Shown: positions 1 to 9,294, counted from the stretch's first letter. The stretch is 64,000 bases of DNA from Mucilaginibacter sp. cycad4 (GCF_034263275.1 NZ_CP139559.1:6448001-6512000), one strand, 5' to 3'. Notes: generated by a model from the letters alone, not told the origin. Numbers and translations: made by a program.

Positions 1-1
1 C

Positions 2-142
2 CGGCATTTTACCGAAACCTACTGGATCAGCAAAAAGAACCATGAGTTTTTAAAAGAAGAGGATTCTTTTGGCGGAGGTTATCGCTACAAAATAAAAATG
101 ATGGGAGCTGCAACCAACCTGCCACCGAGGTTCGCGAAGTAA
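2..142 (+). CDS. C-terminal end of an unidentified protein (cut by window start)
   Basis: An open frame runs in from the window edge and ends at a TAA at 140-142, giving 46 residues. The tail contains ETYWISKKNHEF, a GGGYRYKIKM stretch and ends NLPPRFAK. I do not recognise the family; the alternating polar/aromatic pattern would fit the last strands of a beta-rich secreted protein, but that is a guess. A short hairpin follows at 168-184 (CCTCTG, five A, CAGAGG). No other reading frame here has better coding character. The reverse-strand frame over 27-209 is treated as a shadow. Confidence 0.5.
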   Translation, partial: RHFTETYWISKKNHEFLKEEDSFGGGYRYKIKMMGAATNLPPRFAK

Positions 143-167
143 AAATACATCGAAAGAATGTACCAAT

Positions 168-184
168 CCTCTGAAAAACAGAGG
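168..184 (+). terminator. Small hairpin after the partial gene
   Basis: Perfect 6-bp stem CCTCTG/CAGAGG with an AAAAA loop, 26 bp after the stop codon at 142. There is no T-run after it, so an intrinsic terminator role is weak. It overlaps the left arm of the inverted repeat 181-522. Confidence 0.3.
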
Positions 185-522
185 CTGTATCATAAATAAA
201 ATTGACCACTCTCGGTGTTGTGTTACCTATGAATTGAAATTTAGCCGATAATATTTATACAAAAAGGGGGTTAACATGTTTTTTTCATAAAAAACATTCA
301 ACTATCTGATTGTTAATAATATAAGAAAATGTTAACCCTGAATTATGTTAACCCTGTTAACCCCCTTTGGCTCGCCCGGAAATAGCTATACAGATTTGTG
401 AGTAAATCCTATTTTAACTATACAGGCTTTGGTTAGTAAAGTCAATCCAACCTAAAACTATATATCGCTTAACTATCTGAATAAGTAAAAAAAAGGCTGT
501 TCATGATTTATGATACAGCCTC
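181..522. repeat. 17-bp inverted repeat enclosing a gene-free block (possible MITE or IS remnant)
   Basis: GAGGCTGTATCATAAAT at 181-197 is exactly inverted at 506-522. Inside it a second perfect 14-bp inverted pair, AAAGGGGGTTAACA, lies at 263-276 and 355-368, and the 10-mer AACTATCTGA occurs directly at about 301-310 and 471-480. The block contains no ORF of note and is AT-rich apart from the GTTAACCC motifs. Nested arms with no gene suit a miniature inverted-repeat element or a collapsed insertion sequence. I see no clear target-site duplication at the outer edges, so the boundaries are uncertain. The right arm is shared with the chitinase terminator. Confidence 0.4.
487..521 (-). terminator. 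Intrinsic terminator of the GH18 gene
   Basis: Read on the minus strand: stem AGGCTGT, a 14-base loop that can itself pair (TCAT/ATGA), stem ACAGCCT, then a run of eight T. It lies about 25 bp beyond the stop of the chitinase-like gene, which is read leftward. Confidence 0.7.
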
Positions 523-545
523 CTCTTGTATAAGCAGTTAATAGT

Positions 546-1955
546 TTATTGATTCAACCCAAATGCTTCCCAACCCGATGCGGTAGCCCGGTTACAGGTC
601 ATAGCCTGCGTTCCGTTTTCGCTGGAGATGAATTTGCCGTTGTTACCCCTCAGCGTTATTTTGCCATCGGTGGTAACAATCCAGTCAAACTTTTCCCAGT
701 CGCTTGGTGTGGTTCGGTTACAGGTAATGGCCTGGGTACCGTTTTCTGATGATACATATTTACCCATGCTGCGCAGATAGATTTTGCCGCTGCCTGCGTC
801 AAGTACGGTGAAATGCTCCCAGTCGCCGGCGGTGGTGCGGGTGCAGGTCATGGCCTGGGTACCGTTTTCGCCGCTTACATATTTGCCGTTAAAGCCTTTA
901 AGCGAAATTACGGTGCCTATCGGAGGAGTTGGCGGAGGATTGGTAGTGCCCCCGGTAATAATATTGTTCATGGCCGAAAGCAGGGAGTTGGCACCTGAAG
1001 CATCGCCGCCCAGATCCCAGATCATCATACCCCCTGCCTGGTTAAGGGCCAAGGTGGTTTTGCTTTTAATGGTTGGGATACCATTATAGCCAAAAGTTTG
1101 AAAAGTATCCGAGTTGGGACTGCCACCGGCCGCCAATACATCTATATAGTTTTTGGTTGAATAATCGTACCGGTTATCCCTGGCATAAAACGGAACGCCC
1201 AGAATAGTTTTGGCAGCAGGTAAACCGCGGCCTGCCCAGTAACTTAAACAATCAACAGCCGATTGGTAGGTTGAGTGCTGGAAGTTGTTGTCGTCATAAT
1301 CCATGACGTTGATCCAGTCGAGGATGGAGAACATATTGCTGGTAACATAAGTAGCCCCAACCGAGATGGAGGCGATGGTACATAACCTGCCGCTGTTATG
1401 CATGGCAGTTGATAGTTCCTGCAGTAATAAATAAAAGTTATTGGTTTCGGTACCTGCCGATGGGAATTCCCAGTCGATATCCACACCATCAACATTGTAC
1501 TGGTTACAAAAGTTAACCATATTATTAACAAAAGTGGTACGGTAACCGGCATTGGCAACAATAGGATGGAAGGCATCGCCGCCGCCGCCACCGCCAACAG
1601 ATATCATTACTTTAACATTGTGGCTGTGTGCGTTTGATACCAGGCTGGTGAATTTTGAAAGGTTATCAAGCGGGTTCAGTCCCCCGGTATTGGTGGGGGT
1701 AAGAAAAGCGTAATTAATATGGGTTAGTTTACTGTATTGTACCGTATTTACATCGCCCTGCCAGCTGGGCAGGTAGCCTATTACTTTAAATGAGGCAATA
1801 GGTACTGCATTGTTAATAGTAACCGGCTTACTGCTATCGCTGTTAGAATCACCGCCGGTTTTAAACTGGTTCATGTTGTCCTTTTTACAGGATGATAGCG
1901 CTGCGAGGGCGGCTAGGATCAGGCCAAGGAGGTAAGAGTTAAATTTCGATCTCAT
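546..1955 (-). CDS. GH18 chitinase-like lipoprotein with fascin-like repeats
   Basis: Predicted secreted glycoside hydrolase family 18 enzyme, which would cleave beta-1,4-GlcNAc chains such as chitin or N-glycan cores by a substrate-assisted mechanism. The N-terminus has a lipoprotein signal with Cys23 (LAALSSC). The (beta/alpha)8 domain covers about residues 55-335. It shows the SxGG-type strand (MISVGGG, 118-124) and the full catalytic signature DGVDIDWE at 156-163, with Glu163 as the acid. After a Thr/Pro linker come three repeats, each with GK(Y/F)(V/I)S-x-ENGTQA(M/I)TC near residues 355-469. These resemble fascin/beta-trefoil carbohydrate-binding units. The enzyme class is clear; chitinase versus endo-beta-N-acetylglucosaminidase cannot be decided by eye. 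It stands alone with its own terminator. Confidence 0.9.
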   Translation of the reverse strand: MRSKFNSYLLGLILAALAALSSCKKDNMNQFKTGGDSNSDSSKPVTINNAVPIASFKVIGYLPSWQGDVNTVQYSKLTHINYAFLTPTNTGGLNPLDNLSKFTSLVSNAHSHNVKVMISVGGGGGGDAFHPIVANAGYRTTFVNNMVNFCNQYNVDGVDIDWEFPSAGTETNNFYLLLQELSTAMHNSGRLCTIASISVGATYVTSNMFSILDWINVMDYDDNNFQHSTYQSAVDCLSYWAGRGLPAAKTILGVPFYARDNRYDYSTKNYIDVLAAGGSPNSDTFQTFGYNGIPTIKSKTTLALNQAGGMMIWDLGGDASGANSLLSAMNNIITGGTTNPPPTPPIGTVISLKGFNGKYVSGENGTQAMTCTRTTAGDWEHFTVLDAGSGKIYLRSMGKYVSSENGTQAITCNRTTPSDWEKFDWIVTTDGKITLRGNNGKFISSENGTQAMTCNRATASGWEAFGLNQ

Positions 1956-2322
1956 AAGTTAATTTGTTAAGTGGTTTTAGATGTATTATTTGGTTTATAA
2001 ATGAGCCGGGCAATAAAACACAAACCTGTTAACCAAATTCATGATACTTATGAATATCGCATACTAATACCAGGAAAGGCGCGTTAATAGGTGTAACAGA
2101 TGTTTTTGTATGAGTAAAATTATATAAACATCTTATTGTAAATACCTTATAATAACCTCAATACGATTCAATCACAAGCGTAGTAGTGCTTTTGTAGTGT
2201 GATGATATACAGAGAAAACCCGCCTTCCCGATAAAAAAATATTTTGATGATACGCTTAACTCACAGTTTATATATTATTATAGACAGGAAAAAGCGTTGA
2301 TGGGGAAAATCACTTACCCGGT
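1956..2322. other. Gene-free interval upstream of the chitinase gene
   Basis: 367 bp, AT-rich, between the start of the leftward GH18 gene and the end of the leftward alginate-lyase-fold gene. It should hold the GH18 promoter and the terminator of the upstream gene. I found no convincing hairpin with a T-run, promoter pair or ORF. Confidence 0.5.
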
Positions 2323-3504
2323 TTAAAACCAGATAAGCGGGTGCCTGATGGGTAAATTCCGGATAACTTCTTCAACCTGAGGGTTATGATCCAGTTTTTG
2401 CCAGGTTGTTAACCATGCTTTTTCATGGTAGGCATTAGCACCAAAAAGCAGGGAAGGCTGTGCAATTGGCCAGTTATCCCAATACATTACGTCGGGTTTT
2501 AAAGTCCATTTACTTTTATCTGCCACAAATGGATATAAGTAAGTTATGCCTTTTTTGATGGATTGGCCATCCGGTGTTTCAAAGTTCCATAAGTTATCCT
2601 GCGGACTTGAAAGGATCTGGCATAGCATGGTCATGGCATCCAGATTGAAAATAGAATAGCCATAGGGTTTAGTACGTGCCAGCTCTAAAGGGAAACTGCC
2701 GTCGGGGCCCATCTGGCGGGGGAGTAATATGGTTTTATATCGTATGCGAATCGAATCAAGCACTACCTCATTTTTACAAAGTTTGGCAAAGGAGGCCACC
2801 TGCATGGCCCAGCAGGTGGCGTGGTTATTTTTAACATCCCTTTCCTGCATACCGGGTTTGCTGGTCATGAGCCATTGGGTATAGTCGGTAAACCATTTTT
2901 TAACAGCGGCCGCAGTTTCGGCATCTATCGCCTTTTCCATAACGATAACACCCTGTGCAACTTCCATGAGGTGAATGGTGTCGATGATGCCATAATTACG
3001 GCCGGTGAACTGCCCTTTAACTGCCTGGGCGAACCATAGGCTTGGGTTCATCAATGTTTCGGGATCAATAAACCAGGCTTTAAGGTGGATAACAGCCTGT
3101 TTAACATATTTTACATCGCCGGTTATTTTATAGGCCGATGCCAGGGAGCCGATGATCTTGCTAAAGCGGATCATGGCTTTACGGTGTTCTATAAAGTTAT
3201 CAGGGTTGGTCATGCCATCACGGTTAATGTATGCGCCATCCGGGTTTTTGGGATCGGGCCAGAAATAATCGGCTTCCGAAAAAAAGTCGTGCTTGCCGCC
3301 GGCGCTCCTTGGTGAGGATGACGCAGTTACCGTAACAGGCTGTTGTTGCATGGCCCACGCAGCTTCGGTCATCATTTGTTTTTTGAGGGTTTGTTCGGCA
3401 GCTTTTTCTGCAGGAGATTTATCTGGTTTTAATGGTTTGAGCGTAAATGCAAATTGACTAAGGATTATAACAGCAATTAATATTGCAGCAAATAATTTTT
3501 TCAT
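2323..3504 (-). CDS. Secreted alginate-lyase-family protein (PF05426 type)
   Basis: Predicted polysaccharide lyase of the alginate_lyase (alpha/alpha toroid) superfamily, 393 residues. Signal peptide at 1-22 (hydrophobic AAILIAVIILSQFAF). The hallmark block YFWPDPKNPDGAYINRDG (about 81-98) followed by NPDNFIEHR is typical of Bacteroidota and fungal members of the PL5/PL38-like group, whose characterised relatives cut mannuronan or glucuronan by beta-elimination. A conserved NNHATCW motif (about residue 228) carries the Asn-His pair expected in the active site. The mature protein has no lipobox Cys, so it is probably periplasmic. The substrate cannot be assigned. It has no co-directional partner nearby. 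Confidence 0.8.
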   Translation of the reverse strand: MKKLFAAILIAVIILSQFAFTLKPLKPDKSPAEKAAEQTLKKQMMTEAAWAMQQQPVTVTASSSPRSAGGKHDFFSEADYFWPDPKNPDGAYINRDGMTNPDNFIEHRKAMIRFSKIIGSLASAYKITGDVKYVKQAVIHLKAWFIDPETLMNPSLWFAQAVKGQFTGRNYGIIDTIHLMEVAQGVIVMEKAIDAETAAAVKKWFTDYTQWLMTSKPGMQERDVKNNHATCWAMQVASFAKLCKNEVVLDSIRIRYKTILLPRQMGPDGSFPLELARTKPYGYSIFNLDAMTMLCQILSSPQDNLWNFETPDGQSIKKGITYLYPFVADKSKWTLKPDVMYWDNWPIAQPSLLFGANAYHEKAWLTTWQKLDHNPQVEEVIRNLPIRHPLIWF

Positions 3505-3784
3505 GGTAATGGTTTATAATGGTGCCGACAAGATAAGAATAGTGGATAATTGTTTTTGGTATGTAGGGGATTGGCGGAGCCGTTTTTTCACGATAACGTT
3601 GAAGTAAAAAGCTCTTAGCGCATTTATTCTTTATTAGGATTTGCAGGCTCTCCAAGGCAAATGGCATAACTATTGATTAAATAATCTACATCAGTATGTA
3701 AAAAGCGTTATTCAGCCATAAAATTATGGTTGGGCACTATAAACATTATGCCAACGTTTTTTATGTTTACGCAAATCATTAGAT

Positions 3785-4318
3785 ATGAAAACTCTAAAAA
3801 CACCTTTATTAGCTCTTGCAATAGCTGTTTTAGCTATCACTACCCAAGCCTGCAAAACCAAAAAAGCGGTTGTGCAAACACCGCCACCGGCCCAGCCAAC
3901 ACAACAAGCTGCAACACCTCCGCCTGCACCAAAACCGGCGCCAGCTCCTCCGCCGGCCCCTGCTCCTGCACCGGAGAAACCAGATTATAATTTCAGCAAT
4001 ATCCAGTTTGAGTTTAACTCAGCAGTGTTAAAAACTGCTTCGTACCAAACTTTAGATCATATTGTTAAAGAATTGAAATTAGACCCATCGGCTAAGTTTG
4101 TTTTAAATGGCAACGCTTCTGCCGAAGGTACAGCCGAGCATAACATGTCATTATCTGTAGATAGGGCAAACTCTGTAAAACTGTATTTGGTAAACAGCGG
4201 CGTTAATGGGGATAACCTTACTGTAAAAGGCTGGGGCGAAAGCAAACCGATAGCTGATAACACTACCGAAGATGGCCGTGTGCTTAACCGTCGTGTTGAG
4301 GTTAAGTTGGCACAGTAA
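3785..4318 (+). CDS. OmpA-family peptidoglycan-binding lipoprotein
   Basis: 177-residue envelope lipoprotein. The signal peptide ends at Cys23 (TTQAC). Residues 32-67 are a Pro/Ala-rich spacer with many PPP and PAP units, which would bridge from the outer membrane towards the wall. Residues about 72-177 form an OmpA C-terminal domain: FEFNSAVL, the NGNASAEGTAEHN segment, LSVDRANSVK and NRRVEVKL, matching the peptidoglycan-binding fold (Pal/OmpA/MotB class). Monocistronic, with a strong terminator just after it. Its role is probably structural. Start chosen at the first Met because it gives a normal lipoprotein signal. Confidence 0.9.
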   Translation: MKTLKTPLLALAIAVLAITTQACKTKKAVVQTPPPAQPTQQAATPPPAPKPAPAPPPAPAPAPEKPDYNFSNIQFEFNSAVLKTASYQTLDHIVKELKLDPSAKFVLNGNASAEGTAEHNMSLSVDRANSVKLYLVNSGVNGDNLTVKGWGESKPIADNTTEDGRVLNRRVEVKLAQ

Positions 4319-4341
4319 ATAAAAACTTTAATAGAAACTAC

Positions 4342-4367
4342 AGGCAGCTCATTGGGCTGCCTTTTTT
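4342..4367 (+). terminator. Intrinsic terminator after the OmpA lipoprotein gene
   Basis: Stem AGGCAGC (4342-4348) pairs with GCTGCCT (4356-4362), with a 7-base loop followed by TTTTT. It lies between this gene and the convergent DinB-like gene. Confidence 0.85.
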
Positions 4368-4377
4368 GTTGTCAAAA

Positions 4378-4845
4378 CTATTCGGTACCGTTAACTAATT
4401 GAAATATGGTAAATAAATGATGGGCCTCATGCAATATGAAAAACTCGGCCCATTTTAAAATGGTAAGCCTGCCATACTTAGGGTGTACGCCAATGCGCGA
4501 TAATTCGGTGTCGGTAAGTCCTGACAACAGGTTTATAATTGTTGTCCTGTCCGCGTTAATTATATTCAGCAGCTCTGCCAAATTCATTGATCTGAAAGGC
4601 GAAAACTGAGGATCAAGATCACCGTTGTAGCGGTCAAATACAGGTGTATCTTCATTAAGAATCTGATGCATCCGGCCGGTAAATATTTTCTGGTAGCGTG
4701 CCAGGTGGGCTATGTTATCTAAAGCGCTCCATTTGCCGGGTGTCGGTGGCGTAATTAATTTATCATTGCTTATGCCGGCAACCAATTGTTCTATGGTGAG
4801 GTGCTGGGTTTTTAGTCTTGCAGAGAGTGATGTATATAAGCTCAT
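4378..4845 (-). CDS. DinB-superfamily protein
   Basis: 155-residue four-helix-bundle protein of the DinB/DinB_2 superfamily. Seen: an N-terminal helix with LTIEQLVAG, the PPTPGKWSALDNIAHLARYQ segment, which is the usual W-S-x-x-x-x-x-x-H metal-ligand region, and a C-terminal HEAHHLF motif supplying the other two His ligands. Family members bind a divalent metal; some are thiol-S-transferases, while most in Bacteroidota are uncharacterised. No signal peptide, so cytoplasmic. It is convergent with the OmpA gene and divergent from the sulfatase. Specific function unknown. Confidence 0.8.
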   Translation of the reverse strand: MSLYTSLSARLKTQHLTIEQLVAGISNDKLITPPTPGKWSALDNIAHLARYQKIFTGRMHQILNEDTPVFDRYNGDLDPQFSPFRSMNLAELLNIINADRTTIINLLSGLTDTELSRIGVHPKYGRLTILKWAEFFILHEAHHLFTIFQLVNGTE

Positions 4846-5059
4846 ATGCCTTACGGTTGATTTTAAAGTTCATCACAAAAATGATACGATTTTACTAATG
4901 ATTGAGCCGTTTTGTGTAAAATGATTGCTTTAATTTGGAAGGTGCAAAACTGTCCGTTGTGCTGTATGTTCATGCATAAAAGCCCCGGTCATTTTTAACC
5001 TTCCTGCTTTATTGAAAACGTAAATTTAACCAGCTCCGGCGCAGGTAATTTGATCGCCT

Positions 5060-6772
5060 ATGAATAAATATAAACTATATGCCGGTTTATTTTGTACCGG
5101 TGCAATAGTGCTTGTTTCAGCTGCATGGCAAACTAAAGCCGTGAATCAGCCTGAGCCGGTAAGGAAACGCCCGAATATTATCGTGATCCTGGCCGATGAT
5201 ATGGGTTTTTCTGATCTGGGCTGTTATGGCGGCGAGGTTAATACACCTAATATCAATTATCTTGCGCAAAATGGTATCCGGTACAGGCAATTCTATAACA
5301 CATCGCGTTGTTGCCCTACAAGGGCGTCCCTACTTACAGGTTTATACAATCAACAGGCAGGCATAGGCAAAATGACCGATGCCGAAGACCAACCCGGCTA
5401 CCTTGGCCACATTACCGATAATGCAGTTACCCTTGCCGAAGTTTTGAAATCCGCAGGTTACCACACAGCCATGTCGGGCAAATGGCATGTATCCAACACC
5501 AATGGGCAGCCTGACCCGCAGGACCAGATGGCCTGGTTAAACCATCATAAAGACTTTGGCGATTTTTCGCCCATTAGCCAGTACCCAACCAGCCGCGGGT
5601 TCGAGAAATTTTTTGGTACCATTTGGGGCGTGGTTGATTTTTATGATCCCTTTAGCTTGGTTAGCGGTACTGTCCCCATTAAAACTGTCCCCAAAAACTA
5701 CTATCATACAGATGCCATTAACGATACGGCGGTGGCCTATATCAAGGGCTACGCTAAATCGTTAAAGCCATTCTTTTTGTACGTTGCTGAAAATGCACCG
5801 CACTGGCCGCTGATGGCAAAACCCGGGGATATTGCGAAATACAAAGACACATACAAAGCGGGCTGGCAGGTAATCCGCGAAGCGAGATACAAAAAAATGG
5901 TGAAGCTTGGCCTTATTGATCCCGCAAAAACAAAGCTACCCAACCGCTGGAAAGGCGATCTGCAATGGGAAAACAATCCTAATAAAGAATGGGATGCCAT
6001 GGCAATGGCGGTTCATGCCGCTATGATCGACAGGATGGACCAGGGCATCGGTCGTATCATCAAAACACTGAAGGAAACCGGTCAACTGGATAATACGCTT
6101 ATTGTTTTCCTTTCAGATAATGGCGCCAGTGCTGAAAACTGCGCTGCTTATGGTCCGGGCTTTGATCGCCCTAACGAAACACGCGACGGGCGGAAAATTG
6201 TCTATGCCACAAAAAAGGAAGCTTTGCCCGGTCCGGAAACTACTTATTCATCTATCGGTCCCCGTTGGGCAAATGTAGCTAACACCCCGTATGAATATTG
6301 GAAGGCCGAATCATACGAGGGCGGTATCCACACGCCGATGATCGCCTTTTGGCCGAAGGGAATTGTTGCCAACAGGGGAGGTTTTAATGATCATGTAGGC
6401 CATGTGATGGACTTCATGAGCACCTTTGTTGAACTGGCCGGGGCTAAATATCCTAAAATCTATAAAGGGCATAATATTCCGCCGACTACCGGTATCAGCC
6501 TTGTGCCAAGCTTTAAAGGCAAACAGACCGCAGGCCATGAAGATCTGTTTAACGAGCACTTTGGAGCACGGTATGCGCGTTCAGGAAACTGGAAGCTGGT
6601 ATCGCTAAGTAATGATACTACCTGGCATTTGTACGATCTGTCGCAGGATAAAACCGAAACTACCGATCTGAAATCGAAATATCCGGATAAGGTGCACCAG
6701 TTGGATAGCCTTTGGCATAGCTGGGCAAATACACACCAGGTTTTTCCAAAGCCGGGAAATAAGAGTAAATAA
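5060..6772 (+). CDS. Arylsulfatase (S1 sulfatase family, formylglycine type)
   Basis: 570-residue secreted sulfatase hydrolysing sulfate esters, probably on glycans. The N-terminal hydrophobic segment (about 8-23) is a signal peptide or anchor. RPNIIVILADDMGFSDLG starts the alkaline-phosphatase fold, with Asp46 and Asp47 as Ca ligands. Cys84 in CCPTR (84-88) fits the C-x-P-x-R site whose Cys is converted to formylglycine by FGE or anSME. GKWH (about 140) and FLSDNGAS carry further active-site residues. The closest group is S1_4-like arylsulfatase by overall layout. The next gene begins 44 bp downstream, so the two are probably co-transcribed. No maturase gene is visible in the window. Confidence 0.92.
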   Translation: MNKYKLYAGLFCTGAIVLVSAAWQTKAVNQPEPVRKRPNIIVILADDMGFSDLGCYGGEVNTPNINYLAQNGIRYRQFYNTSRCCPTRASLLTGLYNQQAGIGKMTDAEDQPGYLGHITDNAVTLAEVLKSAGYHTAMSGKWHVSNTNGQPDPQDQMAWLNHHKDFGDFSPISQYPTSRGFEKFFGTIWGVVDFYDPFSLVSGTVPIKTVPKNYYHTDAINDTAVAYIKGYAKSLKPFFLYVAENAPHWPLMAKPGDIAKYKDTYKAGWQVIREARYKKMVKLGLIDPAKTKLPNRWKGDLQWENNPNKEWDAMAMAVHAAMIDRMDQGIGRIIKTLKETGQLDNTLIVFLSDNGASAENCAAYGPGFDRPNETRDGRKIVYATKKEALPGPETTYSSIGPRWANVANTPYEYWKAESYEGGIHTPMIAFWPKGIVANRGGFNDHVGHVMDFMSTFVELAGAKYPKIYKGHNIPPTTGISLVPSFKGKQTAGHEDLFNEHFGARYARSGNWKLVSLSNDTTWHLYDLSQDKTETTDLKSKYPDKVHQLDSLWHSWANTHQVFPKPGNKSK

Positions 6773-6816
6773 TAAAAACCCAACACTAAATAAAACCCAA
6801 AAGTAAAACGTAATTT

Positions 6817-9294
6817 ATGAATCGCATTTTCAAAAAAACGTACCTGCTCGTTTCCGGATTGGCAGCGTCGTTTGTTGCACAAACAGCGTTAGCTCAGGAT
6901 AAGATGCCGTCCTATCCGCTGATCACGCACAACACTTATTTCAGCATCTGGTCAAACACGGATAAGCTGAATGAGTCGACCACCAAACACTGGACAGGGA
7001 AAGACCAATCATTATTGGGCCTTATTAAGGTTGATGGCAATTACTACCGTTTTATGGGAGCATCGGCCGTTAATTATAAAACCATTTTGGCCGCTACCGA
7101 CGAAAAATCATACACCGGCCAGTACCAGGCCGAAACTGCCCCGGCGGCAGGCTGGGAAAAACCAGGCTTTAATGATCAGGCATGGAAAAGCAGCGCTGCT
7201 CCATTTGGTGATGAGCGCGCAAGCAAAGGCACCGACTGGAGAGGTAAAGACATTTGGGTTCGTCGTAAATTCAATATTGCCGAATTACCAAAAGGCCGTT
7301 TAATGTTGAAAATTTATCATGATGATGAAGCTGAAGTGTACCTGAATGGCCAGCAGATTGCTGCTGAAGGTGGCGCTAACGGCGATTTTGAAACTGTTGC
7401 ATTGCCGGCCGGCGCAAAATCAAATTTAAAAGTAGGCGAAAATGTTTTGGCTATCCATTGCAAAAACACCGGTGGTGGCTCGTTTATTGACGCTGGTCTT
7501 GCCGAAGAAGTATTGAGCAAGGATGACGAAGCCGTTAAACTGGTCGAGCAAACCAGTGTTAAAGTTACTGCTACCCAAACAGTATATAACTTTAAAGCAG
7601 GCGAGGTAAACCTGAAACTTACCTTCACTTCGCCACTGGTTATGAGCGATCTGAAATTGTTCACTACCCCGGTATCTTACATTACTTACCAATTGAAATC
7701 AACCGATGGTAAAGCGCATGATGTTCAGATCTACCAGGGGGTATCAAGTAATCTCGCTGTAAATACGCCATCACAGGAAGTTACGGCATCAAAATACAGC
7801 CAAAACGGCCTTAAGTTGTTAAAAGCCGGTACTGTTGAACAACCTGTATTACAGAAAAAAGGTGATAACCTGCGTATTGACTGGGGCTATGTTTATGTTG
7901 CTTCGTCAACAGCAGGCGCTAAACAATACATTACTCCCGAAGGCGATGCTGTATCTGCCTTTATGGGAGCTCAAACCGGTACTGCCACCGCAACCGGAAA
8001 ACAGTTCATGCTGAACACCGTATTGCCATTTGGCAAAGTGACCGCTACCCCGGTATCTAAATTTATTTCTGTTGGGTATGATGATATCTATGCTATTCAA
8101 TACTTCAAAAACAATTTAAGGCCATGGTGGAGGAATACTCCGGGTGCAACTATTGAAGGCGTATTGAGTGATGCTACCAAAGCTTACGCTAAGGTGATAG
8201 GCACATGTGTAAAAACAGATGCTAAAATCTGGGCCGATGCTGTTAAAGCCGGTGGTGAAAAATACGCTAAATTATGCGTAATGGCTTACCGCCAAAGCAT
8301 AGCCGCGCACCAGGTGGTTAAAAGCCCTGAAGGCGAATTGTTGTTCTTGTCTAAAGAAAACTTCAGCAATGGCTCAATCAATACGGTAGACATTACTTAC
8401 CCATCTGCTCCAATGTACCTGCTTTACAATCCTGATTTATTGAAGGGTATGATGAATGGTATTTTCTACTTCAGCGAAAGCGGTAAATGGAATAAACCAT
8501 ATTCATCGCACGATTTGGGTACCTACCCATTGGCTAACGGCCAAACTTATGGCGAAGATATGCCGGTAGAAGAAAGCGGGAACATGATCATTCTTAATGC
8601 TGCTTTAGCAAAAGTTGAAGGCAACGCCAACTATGCAAAAAAACACTGGAAAACGTTAACCATCTGGACAGAGTACCTTGCCAAATCAGGCTTTGATCCG
8701 GGTAGTCAATTATGTACTGATGACTTTGCCGGTCACCTTGCGCACAATGCCAACTTATCGGTAAAAGCCATCGTAGCTATTGATGCTTATGGCGAATTAG
8801 CAGGTATGTTAGGCGACGCGGCTACCGCCAAAAAGTACAAAGCGATGGCTAAAGATATGGCTAAAAAGTGGGAAGAAAAGGCCAATGCGGGCGACCACTA
8901 CGGCCTGGTATTTGACAGCAAAGACACCTGGAGCCAGAAATATAACATGGTTTGGGATAAAGTGTTGGGCTTGAAATTGTTCCCTCAAAAAGTGTATGAC
9001 ACAGAGCTTAAATTCTACCTTGCTCATCAAAATGCTTTTGGTTTGCCATTGGATAGCCGTAAAACTTACACCAAAAGCGATTGGATCCTGTGGACAGCAG
9101 CAATGGCTGATAACAAAGCTGATTTCAACGCTTTAGTTGCTCCGGTTTACAAATTTGCTACCGAAACCTCATCGCGCGTACCACTAAGCGACTGGCACGA
9201 AACTACCAACGGTAAAATGGTAGGCTTCCAGGCCCGCAGCGTGATTGGCGGTTATTATATGAAAACCTTACGGGATAAACTGGCGGCTAAATAA
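6817..9294 (+). CDS. Glutaminase-A-like secreted protein (DUF4964/DUF4965/DUF1793)
   Basis: 825 residues with a signal peptide cleaved near ALAQ (27). The N-terminal block YPLITHNTYFSIWSNTDKL (31-49) is the DUF4964 signature, seen in fungal glutaminase A (GtaA) and many bacterial homologues. Residues about 108-225 form an inserted beta-sandwich resembling a galactose-binding/jelly-roll domain (PGFNDQAWK, WVRRKFNI, VYLNGQQIA). The C-terminal alpha-toroid (about 480-825) carries TDDFAGHLAHNANLSVKAI and WILWTAAMAD. Despite the name, most Bacteroidota members sit near CAZymes or sulfatases and their substrate is not established. Here the gene follows a sulfatase at 44 bp, which suggests a shared glycan or sulfated substrate. 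Confidence 0.82.
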   Translation: MNRIFKKTYLLVSGLAASFVAQTALAQDKMPSYPLITHNTYFSIWSNTDKLNESTTKHWTGKDQSLLGLIKVDGNYYRFMGASAVNYKTILAATDEKSYTGQYQAETAPAAGWEKPGFNDQAWKSSAAPFGDERASKGTDWRGKDIWVRRKFNIAELPKGRLMLKIYHDDEAEVYLNGQQIAAEGGANGDFETVALPAGAKSNLKVGENVLAIHCKNTGGGSFIDAGLAEEVLSKDDEAVKLVEQTSVKVTATQTVYNFKAGEVNLKLTFTSPLVMSDLKLFTTPVSYITYQLKSTDGKAHDVQIYQGVSSNLAVNTPSQEVTASKYSQNGLKLLKAGTVEQPVLQKKGDNLRIDWGYVYVASSTAGAKQYITPEGDAVSAFMGAQTGTATATGKQFMLNTVLPFGKVTATPVSKFISVGYDDIYAIQYFKNNLRPWWRNTPGATIEGVLSDATKAYAKVIGTCVKTDAKIWADAVKAGGEKYAKLCVMAYRQSIAAHQVVKSPEGELLFLSKENFSNGSINTVDITYPSAPMYLLYNPDLLKGMMNGIFYFSESGKWNKPYSSHDLGTYPLANGQTYGEDMPVEESGNMIILNAALAKVEGNANYAKKHWKTLTIWTEYLAKSGFDPGSQLCTDDFAGHLAHNANLSVKAIVAIDAYGELAGMLGDAATAKKYKAMAKDMAKKWEEKANAGDHYGLVFDSKDTWSQKYNMVWDKVLGLKLFPQKVYDTELKFYLAHQNAFGLPLDSRKTYTKSDWILWTAAMADNKADFNALVAPVYKFATETSSRVPLSDWHETTNGKMVGFQARSVIGGYYMKTLRDKLAAK

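Noticed and set aside
3458..3667. Leftward frame overlapping the alginate-lyase gene start
   Set aside because: No family features, runs over the promoter region and is out of frame with the real gene.
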